Assembly: GCA_964639525.1 (NCBI GenBank)
Contig: CAZXDS010000101.1
Location: forward strand, 1-12,277
DNA from: CAZXDS01 sp964639525
Lineage (GTDB): Bacteria; Bacteroidota; Ignavibacteria; Ignavibacteriales; Melioribacteraceae
Direction: 5' to 3'
Length of the DNA stretch: 12,277 bases
Below the pieces are notes generated by a model. The model searched no databases, was not told where the DNA came from, and saw nothing but the letters and a program-made list of their open reading frames with translations. A program made the position numbers and the translations under genes. Position 1 is the first letter of the stretch. The number at the start of each line of letters is the position of its first letter. Below, piece by piece: positions 1-6,801 of this stretch.

Positions 1-51
1 ATTTTAATTTCACTTTGGTTTTTAAGTGAGAAATTATTGGAGTTTTAGCAA

Positions 52-81
52 TTTGTTTATTAGTAATTAGTACTATATTTA
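52..81 (+). promoter_or_regulatory. Possible Bacteroidota-type promoter of ispH
   Basis: A TTTG at 52-55 and TATATTTA at 74-81 are separated by 18 bp. This resembles the Bacteroidota housekeeping promoter (TTTG, about 19-21 bp, TANNTTTG), although the last base of the downstream element is A rather than G. Transcription would begin very close to the ATG at 86, giving an almost leaderless mRNA, which agrees with the lack of a Shine-Dalgarno sequence there. The region is very AT-rich, so a chance match is quite possible. Confidence 0.2.
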
Positions 82-85
82 ATCA

Positions 86-1288
86 ATGAAAAAATTTGAC
101 ATACCGAAATATTATAAAAGCGTGATTATTTCGGACATAAAAAAGCAGAGAAAAGAAGACGACCCGCGTAAAAAAGACTTTTCTCCAACAAAATTAGACT
201 ATGGAAAAATTAAATTTTTCATTGCTCGCCATTTCGGTTTTTGTTACGGTGTGGAAAACGCAATCGAAACCGCCTATCGAATTATTAACGAAAATCCGGA
301 TAAAAGAATATTTCTCCTCAGCGAAATGATTCACAATCCCGGAGTAAATGCCGACCTTGTAAAAAAAGGCGTGAAATTTATAATGCGGACTGACGGAAGT
401 CAAATAATTGATTGGGCGGAACTTACACCAAACGACATTGTAATAATTCCTGCATTCGGTACAACTCTGGAAATTGAAAATCGGCTTAGCAAAATTGGAA
501 TAGAAATTTATCAATACAACACAACTTGTCCGTTTGTTGAAAAAGTTTGGAACAGAGCCGAAGACTTGGGGAAGGACAACCAAACAATTATAATTCACGG
601 AAAGCACAAGCACGAAGAAACACGGGCAACATTTTCACATTCCACGGCAAACGGAAAATCAGTTATTATACGTGATATTAAGGAAGCTGACTTATTAGCA
701 CAAATAATTACCGGTAAAATTGAAAGAGCTGAGTTTTATAAGATTTTTGAGGATAAATATTCCAAAAATTTTAATGCTGAAACCAATTTGCAAAAAGTCG
801 GCGTAGTAAATCAAACGACTATGCTTGCTTCGGAAACGGAAGAAATAGGCAATGTTATTAAAGCTGCAATGATTGAAAAATACGGCAAAGAAAATTTACC
901 GGAACATTTTGCCGATACGCGTGATACACTTTGTTATGCTACAAATGACAATCAACGTGCAACACATGGATTGTTAAATGTAAACGCAGATTTGGCGATT
1001 GTAGTAGGCGGTTATAAAAGCTCAAACACTTCACACATAGTTGAACTGCTTGAAAAAAAATTCCCCACATATTTTATTTCTTCAGCCGATGAAATAATTT
1101 CTAAAAACATGATAAATCATTTTGATTTATCAACGAAAACAATAATGGAAACCGGTTCATTTTTGCCCGATAAAGACAAAATAAATATTGCCTTAACAAG
1201 CGGTGCTTCCTGCCCGGATGCTGACGTTGAACGCGTGCTTAAAAAATTGTTGTCTTTTTCCGAAATATCCATCAGTGCGGTAAAATAA
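86..1288 (+). CDS. ispH: 4-hydroxy-3-methylbut-2-enyl diphosphate reductase (IspH/LytB), long form
   Basis: This enzyme reduces HMBPP to IPP and DMAPP, the last step of the MEP isoprenoid pathway, using a cytosolic [4Fe-4S] cluster. The protein is 400 residues. The three expected cluster cysteines are visible: Cys53 in HFGFCYGVENA, Cys148 in TTCPFVEKVW and Cys283 in DTLCYATNDNQ. Substrate-site signatures are also present: IHNPGVN (His83), HEET (176-179), VNQTTML (241-247), GGYKSSNTSH (308-317) and TSGASCPD (371-378). The length, the basic N-terminal extension of about 40 residues and the insertion around 195-235 are typical of the cyanobacterial/plant/Bacteroidota branch, not the roughly 315-residue E. 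coli type. The ATG at 86 is the first in-frame start and keeps the extension; no clear Shine-Dalgarno precedes it. The gene stands alone, convergent with the next operon. The family call is secure. Confidence 0.96.
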   Translation: MKKFDIPKYYKSVIISDIKKQRKEDDPRKKDFSPTKLDYGKIKFFIARHFGFCYGVENAIETAYRIINENPDKRIFLLSEMIHNPGVNADLVKKGVKFIMRTDGSQIIDWAELTPNDIVIIPAFGTTLEIENRLSKIGIEIYQYNTTCPFVEKVWNRAEDLGKDNQTIIIHGKHKHEETRATFSHSTANGKSVIIRDIKEADLLAQIITGKIERAEFYKIFEDKYSKNFNAETNLQKVGVVNQTTMLASETEEIGNVIKAAMIEKYGKENLPEHFADTRDTLCYATNDNQRATHGLLNVNADLAIVVGGYKSSNTSHIVELLEKKFPTYFISSADEIISKNMINHFDLSTKTIMETGSFLPDKDKINIALTSGASCPDADVERVLKKLLSFSEISISAVK

Positions 1289-1320
1289 AAGCCCAACAAT
1301 TCTGTTGAGCTTTAGTTTTT
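1288..1320. terminator. Bidirectional intrinsic terminator between ispH and the convergent operon
   Basis: An 11-position stem, AAAGCCCAACA (1288-1298) with TGTTGAGCTTT (1303-1313), has one C/A mismatch and an ATTC loop. TTAGTTTTT follows it on the plus strand. Read on the minus strand, the stem is followed by a T-rich stretch (TTTTATTTTA). It fills the 42 bp between two convergent stop codons, as expected for a terminator shared by both. Confidence 0.75.
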
Positions 1321-1330
1321 GCTTTGGTTA

Positions 1331-1930
1331 TTATTTATTCCAATCCAAATATTCTTCTTCGCCTATCAGTTGGTTGAATCTTCGTTTAATTATCTCGTCT
1401 TTGTGGTCATTCCTAACCGAAAGAGACTTCTTTAAATCTTTTAATTTCTTTTCAAGGCGTTCAACATCTTGCTTTTTGTTCTGTTCTTTTAACGTGAATA
1501 ATTCATTTAATTTTTTAGTCAGCTCTTTTTTTATTTTTGATTTATCCGCATTTGCATCATTCTTATAAGTAAGAGCAAGAGATGTAGTTTCTATTTCAAG
1601 AGTAGAAATCTCTTTTCTTCTTTCCATTCGAACTTTATCAAACTCATTGAAAAACGGAACATCCATCGTGTTAAAATATGTTTTCTGCAAAAGTTTCTGG
1701 TACGTTTTGTTATCAAATCTTTTAATTGTACTCAACTTTTTGCGTAGAACATTGTTCAAGGATTGCAAGTATTCGTGTTCGGAATTTTTATCAAATAAGT
1801 TCGGGAACGGAGGAGCTATTGGAGGAGGAGGAGGCAATGTTTTTTCTTGTGCAAAAACTGAACCGCTTAATAATAAAATAAGAACCGTTAATAAAACCGA
1901 GTTTGTCTTTTTCTTTAATCTGTGTGCCAT
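1331..1930 (-). CDS. Exported Pro-rich, coiled-coil hypothetical protein; possible Spy/CpxP-like periplasmic protein
   Basis: I do not recognise a named family. The 199-residue protein starts with a clear signal peptide: basic MAHRLKKK, then a hydrophobic stretch at 11-26, with likely cleavage after VFA at position 27. A proline run (PPPPPIAPPFP, 33-43) follows. From about 130 to 182 it is Lys/Glu-rich and strongly predicted to be helical or coiled-coil, ending in IIKRRFNQLIGEEEYLDW. A small exported helical protein behind an ECF sigma/anti-sigma pair recalls Spy/CpxP/ZraP-like periplasmic sensors and chaperones, but no LTxxQ motif is seen, so this is only an inference. The ATG at 1930 has an AGAGGAAA Shine-Dalgarno about 7 nt upstream and lies 18 bp after the anti-sigma stop, so it should be the last gene of that operon. 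It ends at the shared terminator. Confidence 0.7.
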   Translation of the reverse strand: MAHRLKKKTNSVLLTVLILLLSGSVFAQEKTLPPPPPIAPPFPNLFDKNSEHEYLQSLNNVLRKKLSTIKRFDNKTYQKLLQKTYFNTMDVPFFNEFDKVRMERRKEISTLEIETTSLALTYKNDANADKSKIKKELTKKLNELFTLKEQNKKQDVERLEKKLKDLKKSLSVRNDHKDEIIKRRFNQLIGEEEYLDWNK

Positions 1931-1948
1931 TTCATTTCCTCTTTATTT

Positions 1949-2551
1949 TTATAATGATTTAGTGTCTGTAGTTAAACTTAATTTATTAATTTCATTCTGA
2001 ATAGAAACAACATCCCTGAACCATTTGTCGTTGGCAAGTTGATATCTAATGTATTGCTTTGCTTGATTATCAAATAAGCTTGTGTATTCAATTTTCGTCG
2101 CACTTAATTCCTTACTGAAGGAACTATCATCCCACGTTAAAAATTTAGAATCAACTTTGTGTTGTTGAGTTGGATATTGCAGTGAAAAAAGAGTAACAAT
2201 AATTATGACGAAGATACTTCCGGCAAATGCTATTTTTAAGGAACGTGAATTCTGCACTCCTTTTGTTTTTGTAAAAAATCCTTTTATCATTGAATTAATT
2301 GACTTTCGAGTCGATTGCTCTATAGCATTACTAACAAATTTATTAAATTTATCTTCACTCAAGTCTGCTTCGATCTCTTCATAAAAATTAGCGGAATATT
2401 TTTGTGCATCTGTTAAAAGCTCTTTGAGTTTTAAATTATTTTCAATTTTATTATCCCAAAATTCCGTTCTTTTTTCATCAAGAGAACCGTCAACATAAAG
2501 CCATCTTTCAGTTTCAAAAAGTTCAATCAGATTCTCATTATTCGTCAGCAT
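1949..2551 (-). CDS. Probable membrane-anchored anti-sigma factor of the adjacent ECF sigma
   Basis: With the start chosen here the protein is 200 residues: a cytoplasmic N-terminal part of about 105 residues, one transmembrane segment (about 107-124, IAFAGSIFVIIIVTLFSL), and a periplasmic tail of about 75 residues. The N-terminus (ERWLYVDGSLDEKRTEFWDNKI) resembles the first helices of anti-sigma domains (a 'yLDGeLs..e...fe.hl' pattern). However, the Zn-binding HxxxCxxC of ZAS proteins is absent, and the protein has no cysteine. The first in-frame ATG (2590) would overlap the sigma gene by 53 bp. The ATG at 2551 is preferred because GAGG lies 6 nt upstream and the overlap shrinks to 14 bp, typical of translational coupling. 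The role is inferred mainly from gene order and topology; sequence similarity is weak. Confidence 0.75.
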   Translation of the reverse strand: MLTNNENLIELFETERWLYVDGSLDEKRTEFWDNKIENNLKLKELLTDAQKYSANFYEEIEADLSEDKFNKFVSNAIEQSTRKSINSMIKGFFTKTKGVQNSRSLKIAFAGSIFVIIIVTLFSLQYPTQQHKVDSKFLTWDDSSFSKELSATKIEYTSLFDNQAKQYIRYQLANDKWFRDVVSIQNEINKLSLTTDTKSL

Positions 2552-3092
2552 ATTGCGCCTCGACATATTTTTTAATTTTCCGTACTGCATAATTCATACT
2601 ACTTAATACTGTGTTTATCGGTTCTCCGGTTATGACAGCAATTTCCTTAAAAGTAATATTTGTCTGCTGCCTCAGTAAAAACACTTCCCTTTGCTTGTCC
2701 GGTAAATTCATCACTGCTTTCATCATTAAGCTTTTTTCTTCACTTAAAATAAAACTCGTATGCGGAGTTTCACTGTTTGCAATTATTGATAAATCTTCAA
2801 AAGTTTCTTCGTGTTTTCTTCGATTATTTTTTCTAAAATAATCTTGAATTACATTGTGAGCAATTGTAAACAGCCAGTTAGAAAATTTCTGCTGTTCGTT
2901 ATATTTCCCTATTCCTCTCCAAACTTTAATTAATATTTCCTGAAAAATATCTTCTGCATCTGTTTCGTTGCCGCACATTCTTAAACAATAGCCAAATAAT
3001 TTTCGTCTATAATTATTTGCCAAAACCCTAAACGCATTTGAGTTCCCTTGCCGGCATTTGCTTATTAACTCTTTTTCCAAATTCTGAACCAT
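2538..3092 (-). CDS. ECF-family (sigma-70 group 4) RNA polymerase sigma factor
   Basis: This 184-residue protein has the usual two-domain ECF layout. Region 2 spans about 20-90: promoter-melting and core-binding helices with AEDIFQEILIKVWRGI at 46-61 and FSNWLFTIAHNVIQDYFRK at 70-88. Region 4 spans about 128-176: LPDKQREVFLLRQQ, then the helix-turn-helix FKEIAVITGEPINTVLSSMNYAVRKIKK. No extra C-terminal domain is present. It is the first gene of a leftward operon and its end overlaps the probable anti-sigma gene, the standard arrangement for a signal-responsive sigma held inactive at the membrane. No Shine-Dalgarno precedes the ATG at 3092. The family is certain; the signal and regulon cannot be read from the sequence. 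Confidence 0.93.
   Translation of the reverse strand: MVQNLEKELISKCRQGNSNAFRVLANNYRRKLFGYCLRMCGNETDAEDIFQEILIKVWRGIGKYNEQQKFSNWLFTIAHNVIQDYFRKNNRRKHEETFEDLSIIANSETPHTSFILSEEKSLMMKAVMNLPDKQREVFLLRQQTNITFKEIAVITGEPINTVLSSMNYAVRKIKKYVEAQYADE
2558..2561 (-). promoter_or_regulatory. Shine-Dalgarno that decides the anti-sigma start
   Basis: GAGG on the minus strand lies inside the last codons of the sigma gene, 6 nt before the ATG at 2551. The two earlier in-frame ATGs (2590 and 2566) have no such site. This supports the shorter protein and translational coupling to the sigma gene. Confidence 0.55.
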
Positions 3093-3149
3093 TTGACAAT
3101 TGTATTACAGTAAACGTTGAAAAATGTTATTTATTGTATTGTGTAAAAA

Positions 3150-3157
3150 TATTTTTG
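3150..3157 (+). promoter_or_regulatory. Possible -7 element for the DUF2652 gene
   Basis: TATTTTTG matches the Bacteroidota TANNTTTG element and sits 59 bp before the ATG at 3217, in the 124-bp divergent gap shared with the sigma operon. No good TTTG partner is seen 19-21 bp upstream, so the call is weak. Confidence 0.2.
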
Positions 3158-3216
3158 TATCAATAACTAAATGATAATAAATTTAACACTTGTCTTTTCA
3201 AACTTGTTTCAAAAAA

Positions 3217-4329
3217 ATGGAAAATGAAGCCTTAATATTTATTCCGGACATTAGCGGATTTACAAAATTTGTTACCGAAACGGAAATAAATCATAGTCAA
3301 CATATTATTAAAGAGTTGATTGAAGTTATTGTGAAATCGCTAAGTCCAAAATTCATTGTTTCCGAAATTGAAGGAGATGCCGTATTAACATACCAAATAG
3401 GCAAACCTCCGAGTTATAACGAATTGAAGAACCTTGCCGAAAAAATTTACCTTAATTTTCATTCGCAGTTAAGAATTATTGAAAGGGACAATGTTTGCAG
3501 TTGCGGGGCTTGCACTGGGTCTGCTAAATTAACACTGAAATTCATTTCACATTTTGGGAAGCTAAAGGAAGTTGATGTTGCTAATTTTAAAAAAATAATC
3601 GGAAGTGATGTTATACTCATACATCGTTTGCTGAAAAACAGCGTTCCGCTAAATGAATATTTATTAATCACGGAACAATTTTTCAAAGCTCAGAAAAGTG
3701 ATTCTGTTATTTACGAAAATCGACTGATAAACAATATTGAGGAGTATGAAAATTTCGGAAAAATTGAAACAAAGTATTTGGATTTTACTCCGCTGATAAA
3801 TGAAGTACCGAGTTTCCCAAAAATTGAAAGAATTACTCAAGGAGAAAAATCCGAAACAATTTCAGTTTTAATTAATGCCCCACTTGATTTTGTTCATTTG
3901 AAACTAATTGATACAAAAGGCAAAGTAAATTGGGTAAAAGATATAGTCAACATTACTGACAATAATAAAATCAATCGGGTTAATGCAGTTCACATTTGTA
4001 AATTTGATAAAATGAATTTGCAGTTTACTACCAAAGCAAGCCAAATAATAAATAGCGAATATTTTTTCCAGGAAGAAGCTGTTGTTAAAAGCGATGTTAA
4101 ATTTATCAATGATTTCCATTTAACCAAATCCGGCAACTATACTAAAGTTGAGTATAAAATTATTTACAATGAGGAAAACGGTAAATCTTTTTTCAAAAAA
4201 ATGATTTACAAAATGAAATTAGGAATGATTTTAAATTCGATGTTAAGTTCTCAAAAGGTGAACTTGCAGAATTTTAAGAAATATTGCGAAAGAGAATTCC
4301 CAACACAGCAGGCTGCAACGAAAAATTGA
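3217..4329 (+). CDS. DUF2652 protein: degenerate class III cyclase-like domain plus SRPBCC-like C-terminus
   Basis: The 370-residue protein opens with IFIPDISGFTKFV and has EGDAVLTYQIG further on. This is the pattern of the two metal-binding aspartates of class III nucleotidyl cyclases (here Asp11 and Asp54), and it is characteristic of DUF2652. By eye, Glu50 falls where adenylate cyclases have the purine-selecting Lys. Arg137 (in IHRLL) falls at the transition-state Arg, while the partner Asn is Ile133. A CSCGAC cluster (Cys94, 96, 99) is also present. Residues of about 210-350 (SETISVLINAPLDFVHLKL to KVEYKIIYNEENG) look like an SRPBCC/START ligand-binding fold. Catalysis is unproven and may be lost. 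A TTG at 3190 opens the frame earlier, but the ATG at 3217 puts the conserved start (MENEALIFIPDISGFT) where the family usually begins. The gene is divergent from the ECF sigma and convergent with the next gene 22 bp away. Confidence 0.85.
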   Translation: MENEALIFIPDISGFTKFVTETEINHSQHIIKELIEVIVKSLSPKFIVSEIEGDAVLTYQIGKPPSYNELKNLAEKIYLNFHSQLRIIERDNVCSCGACTGSAKLTLKFISHFGKLKEVDVANFKKIIGSDVILIHRLLKNSVPLNEYLLITEQFFKAQKSDSVIYENRLINNIEEYENFGKIETKYLDFTPLINEVPSFPKIERITQGEKSETISVLINAPLDFVHLKLIDTKGKVNWVKDIVNITDNNKINRVNAVHICKFDKMNLQFTTKASQIINSEYFFQEEAVVKSDVKFINDFHLTKSGNYTKVEYKIIYNEENGKSFFKKMIYKMKLGMILNSMLSSQKVNLQNFKKYCEREFPTQQAATKN

Positions 4330-4351
4330 TAATTGAAAGTGAGAATTTGGG

Positions 4352-5584
4352 TTAGATGATATTTATCGGCACGGCAATTCTATTTTTGGAATAATGAAAT
4401 ATTTTATTTCCGAGATAAAATACATATCCCCTGTGGAAATTTTTTCCTATTTCCGATTCAAAATCTTTAATGTGAACAAACATTTTTGCTTCAGTATTTG
4501 CAGACGATTTGACTTCAATCGCAACAGTTTTGCCATCACTTCTTTCTATAATAAAATCAATCTCTCTACCCGAGACTGTTCTATAATGATAAAATTTATA
4601 CTGATAATCGCTCCAAGCAGCATATTTAATTAATTCCATTAAAACATAATTTTCTAATATATGCCCAAAAAGAATTTTGTCTTTTTTCAATCCATTAATA
4701 TTTATTGATAATTGATGGCTTAATAAACCTGTATCATTAAAATATATTTTTGCTGTTTTAATAAGTCTTTTAGATCTATTTTTATAGTATGGCGGTAATA
4801 AATAAACAAGAAAAGAAGCTTCCAAAAGTGTGAAATATCTTTTTAGAGAAGTTTGGGGAATTGATATAGCACGTGAAATTTCTGCAAAATTTAAAAGTGC
4901 CCCTGTTCGTGCGGCAAGTAGATTTAACAATTTAGGGAACTGAGCGATACTTTCAATATGTGATAATTCCTTAATATCACGCTGCAGCATTGATTTTGCA
5001 TAAGATTCAAACCACGCATTTCTTCTTCTATCGGTTTTTCTAAATACTGCTTCGGGGTAACCCCCGACAACAATATTTTTGTAAATATCAACGTGTCCAT
5101 CAGCGGGATTCGCTTTGATATTCATATTCTCTGTAAATAATCTATCAAGAACGTTTATTTTATTTCCCATTATTTCGCTTTGCGAAAATGGGTAAAGCTG
5201 CAATATTTCTATTCTGCCTGCAAGAGATTCCGATATTTTAGGAAGTAATAAAATATTTGCAGAGCCGGTTAAAATAAATTTACCGGGTTTTCTGTTTTTA
5301 TCAACAACCGATTTAATTGCCCTGAATAATTCAGGAGCTTTCTGAACTTCATCCAAAATAATATTATCTGAATAGGTATTTAAAAAATCATCAGGATTGT
5401 CTTTTATAGCTGAATAGATGGATAAGTCATCCAAAGTAAGATACTCAGCCGGATGTTGCTTTCGTGCTAAAAGTTGAACCAATGTGCTCTTACCTGTTTG
5501 ACGTGCACCCTGGAGCAAAACAACCGGCGTATCTTTTAAGGCATCTAATAAACGCAGAGTAATATTTCTTTTAATTATTTTCAT
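4352..5584 (-). CDS. AAA+ ATPase with DUF4143 C-terminal domain (AAA_14/DUF4143), copy 1
   Basis: The protein has 410 residues. Its N-terminal AAA_14 ATPase has Walker A GARQTGKST (26-34), Walker B IILDEV (75-80), a sensor-1-like LTGSAN (105-110) and SLAGRIEIL (120-128). After GGYPE (174-178) comes a winged-helix-like stretch (about 231-263, LNFAEISRAISIPQTSLKRYF). The DUF4143 end carries PD-(D/E)XK-like motifs: FGHILENYVLMEL with Glu311, GREIDFII with Asp343, and VAIEVKSS with Glu357 and Lys359. The family is widespread, often multi-copy and without an established function. The frame could begin upstream at 5668, but that extension runs through palindromic repeats; the ATG at 5584 starts the family-typical MKIIKRNI and has GGAAG 7 nt upstream. 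It differs clearly from the second ATPase in this window. The repeat array at 5611-5672 lies in its leader. Confidence 0.92.
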   Translation of the reverse strand: MKIIKRNITLRLLDALKDTPVVLLQGARQTGKSTLVQLLARKQHPAEYLTLDDLSIYSAIKDNPDDFLNTYSDNIILDEVQKAPELFRAIKSVVDKNRKPGKFILTGSANILLLPKISESLAGRIEILQLYPFSQSEIMGNKINVLDRLFTENMNIKANPADGHVDIYKNIVVGGYPEAVFRKTDRRRNAWFESYAKSMLQRDIKELSHIESIAQFPKLLNLLAARTGALLNFAEISRAISIPQTSLKRYFTLLEASFLVYLLPPYYKNRSKRLIKTAKIYFNDTGLLSHQLSININGLKKDKILFGHILENYVLMELIKYAAWSDYQYKFYHYRTVSGREIDFIIERSDGKTVAIEVKSSANTEAKMFVHIKDFESEIGKNFHRGYVFYLGNKIFHYSKNRIAVPINII

Positions 5585-5610
5585 AATACTACTTCCAAAT
5601 ATAAGAAAAA

Positions 5611-5672
5611 GTGGCTGATAATCAACCACCAAGTGGCTGATAATCAACCACTTGGTGGTTGAAATCATCAGC
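5611..5672. repeat. 22-bp-period palindromic tandem repeat and long hairpin in the leader of ATPase copy 1
   Basis: A 19-bp unit, GTGGCTGATAATCAACCAC, occurs identically at 5611-5629 and 5633-5651. A degenerate third unit begins at 5655, keeping the 22-bp period. Each unit is itself nearly palindromic (GTGG.TGAT a ATCA.CCAC), like a dimeric-protein operator. Together they form a larger structure: a perfect 15-bp stem (5622-5636 with 5648-5662, loop of 11), extended after an internal loop by GCTGAT (5614-5619) with ATCAGC (5667-5672). The array begins 27 bp before the ATPase ATG at 5584 and about 100 bp before the divergent methyltransferase. It could be an operator, an RNA hairpin in the leader, or both. 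Confidence 0.85.
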
Positions 5673-5773
5673 TATATTTTACAATTATTGATTCGTAAAA
5701 AATAAAAAGGAGATAAAGTTTTATATTAGAATATACAATATCAATAATAAATGTTTTTGATGGGAGTTGTTGG

Positions 5774-6415
5774 ATGGGTGAAAATTTTGATATGAGTTAT
5801 TTGCACCACAAAAATTATTTTGGAGATAATCCCGAAGAAATATTGGTAAAATATGTTAATAGAATTCCAGCAGGCTCCTGTGTATTAGATATTGGAGCCG
5901 GTCAGGGAAGGCACTCTTTTTATTTGGCGGAAAAAAATTTTATTGTTGATGCTGTAGATTCATCCCAAGCAGCAATTGATATTTTAAGAAAACAGCAGCA
6001 TAAAAACATAAATTATGTTAAAAGCGGCATTTCAAAATTTCACTCACCAAATAATTACTATTCTGCAATTTTATTGCTTGGAATAATTCAAATATTAACG
6101 TGGAAAGAGATTAGGAATTTAATTGATAATGTAAAACTATGGTCAAAAAACGGCGGACTTATTTTTGTAACTGCATTCGGTAACGGGGATGATAAGTATA
6201 AAAACTGTAAAAATAATTGGAATGAAATCGGCACAAATTCATTCGAAAGTGATGATAAAAGAATAAGGACATTTTTAGCGGATAATGAAATATTAACTTT
6301 GTTCGACGGTTTTGAAATAATTCATCATTGGGAAGGTCTTGGCAAAAAACACCGGCACGGAGATGGTCCGATTGAGCAGCATTCAATGATTGAACTTGTT
6401 GCACGAAAACCTTAA
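5774..6415 (+). CDS. Class I SAM-dependent methyltransferase, TehB-like/small-molecule type
   Basis: The 213-residue protein has the Rossmann methyltransferase core. Motif I is VLDIGAGQGRHSFYL (37-51); the acidic end of strand 2 is at 58-62 (VDAVD), followed by SSQAAIDIL. A strand-4 region follows at YYSAILLLGIIQIL (95-108). The spacing resembles TehB-like methyltransferases that act on small molecules. No D/N/S-PP-Y/F motif or target-recognition domain is present, so it is unlikely to be a DNA-modification enzyme. The C-terminal tail is rich in histidine (HHWEGLGKKHRHGDGPIEQH, 184-203). The ATG at 5774 follows GGGAG (5762-5766) with 7-nt spacing, the best ribosome binding site in the window. 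It lies between two AAA+/DUF4143 genes, divergent from the first; nothing shows that they act together. The substrate is unknown. Confidence 0.88.
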   Translation: MGENFDMSYLHHKNYFGDNPEEILVKYVNRIPAGSCVLDIGAGQGRHSFYLAEKNFIVDAVDSSQAAIDILRKQQHKNINYVKSGISKFHSPNNYYSAILLLGIIQILTWKEIRNLIDNVKLWSKNGGLIFVTAFGNGDDKYKNCKNNWNEIGTNSFESDDKRIRTFLADNEILTLFDGFEIIHHWEGLGKKHRHGDGPIEQHSMIELVARKP

Positions 6416-6422
6416 ATCCGGA

Positions 6423-6467
6423 TTATGCATTAGAAAAAGATTAATGCATAAACGACTAATTTTTTTT
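6423..6467 (+). terminator. Possible AT-rich terminator after the methyltransferase gene
   Basis: A perfect 10-bp inverted repeat, TTATGCATTA (6423-6432) and TAATGCATAA (6442-6451) with a 9-nt loop, starts 7 bp after the stop codon. Eight T residues follow at 6460-6467. The stem is AT-rich and the T-run begins 8 nt after it, so it is not a classic terminator, but position and orientation fit. Confidence 0.4.
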
Positions 6468-6710
6468 AAGGTTTGAACCAAATTTATTGCTTAACCTTTT
6501 GGGTTTAAATCAAGGAAATCTAATTTTGGATTAAACCATTTGCTACTCTACCGTTGAGATAATTTTATTGTCATTTTTCAGTTTCTAAAGCATAATTTGG
6601 GTTAAACAACAGCTCAATTTCGTGAAGTAAATTCCATTTTGATAAAAAATTATCTGAAATTAAAAACATTTATAACTTAGCCCAAATTTTTCTTTTTATC
6701 AAAAAACAAC
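6468..6710. other. Gene-free stretch with recurring GGTTTAAACC-like motifs
   Basis: No plausible coding frame is seen here. A short degenerate motif recurs: GGTTTGAACC (6470-6479), GGGTTTAAA (6501-6509), GGATTAAACC (6528-6537) and GGGTTAAAC (6599-6607). An inverted pair, AATTTGGGTTAA (6594-6605) and TTAGCCCAAATT (6677-6688), differs at one position. These could be eroded operators or remnants of a small element, but the base composition makes chance a real alternative. Confidence 0.25.
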
Positions 6711-6801
6711 CTTGATATTTTAAAGGATGGCTGCCAATTTTACCTTGTTATTTTAAAGAATACTCTGTAATTTTACCTTGTTATTTTAAAGGGAAAATAA
6801 T
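6711..6801 (+). repeat. 33-bp-period tandem repeat ending at the start codon of ATPase copy 2
   Basis: Units begin at 6711, 6744 and 6777. Units 1 and 2 share CTTG.TATTTTAAAG at the left and AATTTTAC at the right, with a diverged centre. Unit 3 repeats the left half exactly as in unit 2 (CTTGTTATTTTAAAG, 6777-6791) and then runs into the ATG at 6802. Its AAAGGG (6788-6793) supplies the Shine-Dalgarno, 8 nt from the ATG. Unit 1 also holds AAGGATGG with an in-frame ATG (6727), but that frame stops after nine codons at the TTTTAA of unit 2. CCTT and AAGG flank unit 1's core as a short inverted repeat. The array is immediately gene-proximal, like the unrelated array before ATPase copy 1. Confidence 0.8.

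Noticed and set aside
3095..3120. ECF-type autoregulatory promoter (CAAC and GTC on the minus strand)
   Set aside because: The GTC-like element would lie only about 3 nt before the ATG, so transcription would start inside the gene.
3190..3216. TTG start nine codons upstream of the DUF2652 ATG
   Set aside because: No Shine-Dalgarno precedes it and the family usually starts just before the FIPDISGFT motif, matching the ATG at 3217.
5585..5668. N-terminal extension of ATPase copy 1 to the upstream ATG at 5668
   Set aside because: The extension translates the palindromic repeat array; the ATG at 5584 has a GGAAG site and begins at the family-typical residue.
6711..6801. CRISPR array
   Set aside because: Units are contiguous with no unique spacers, there are only three, and no cas gene is present.
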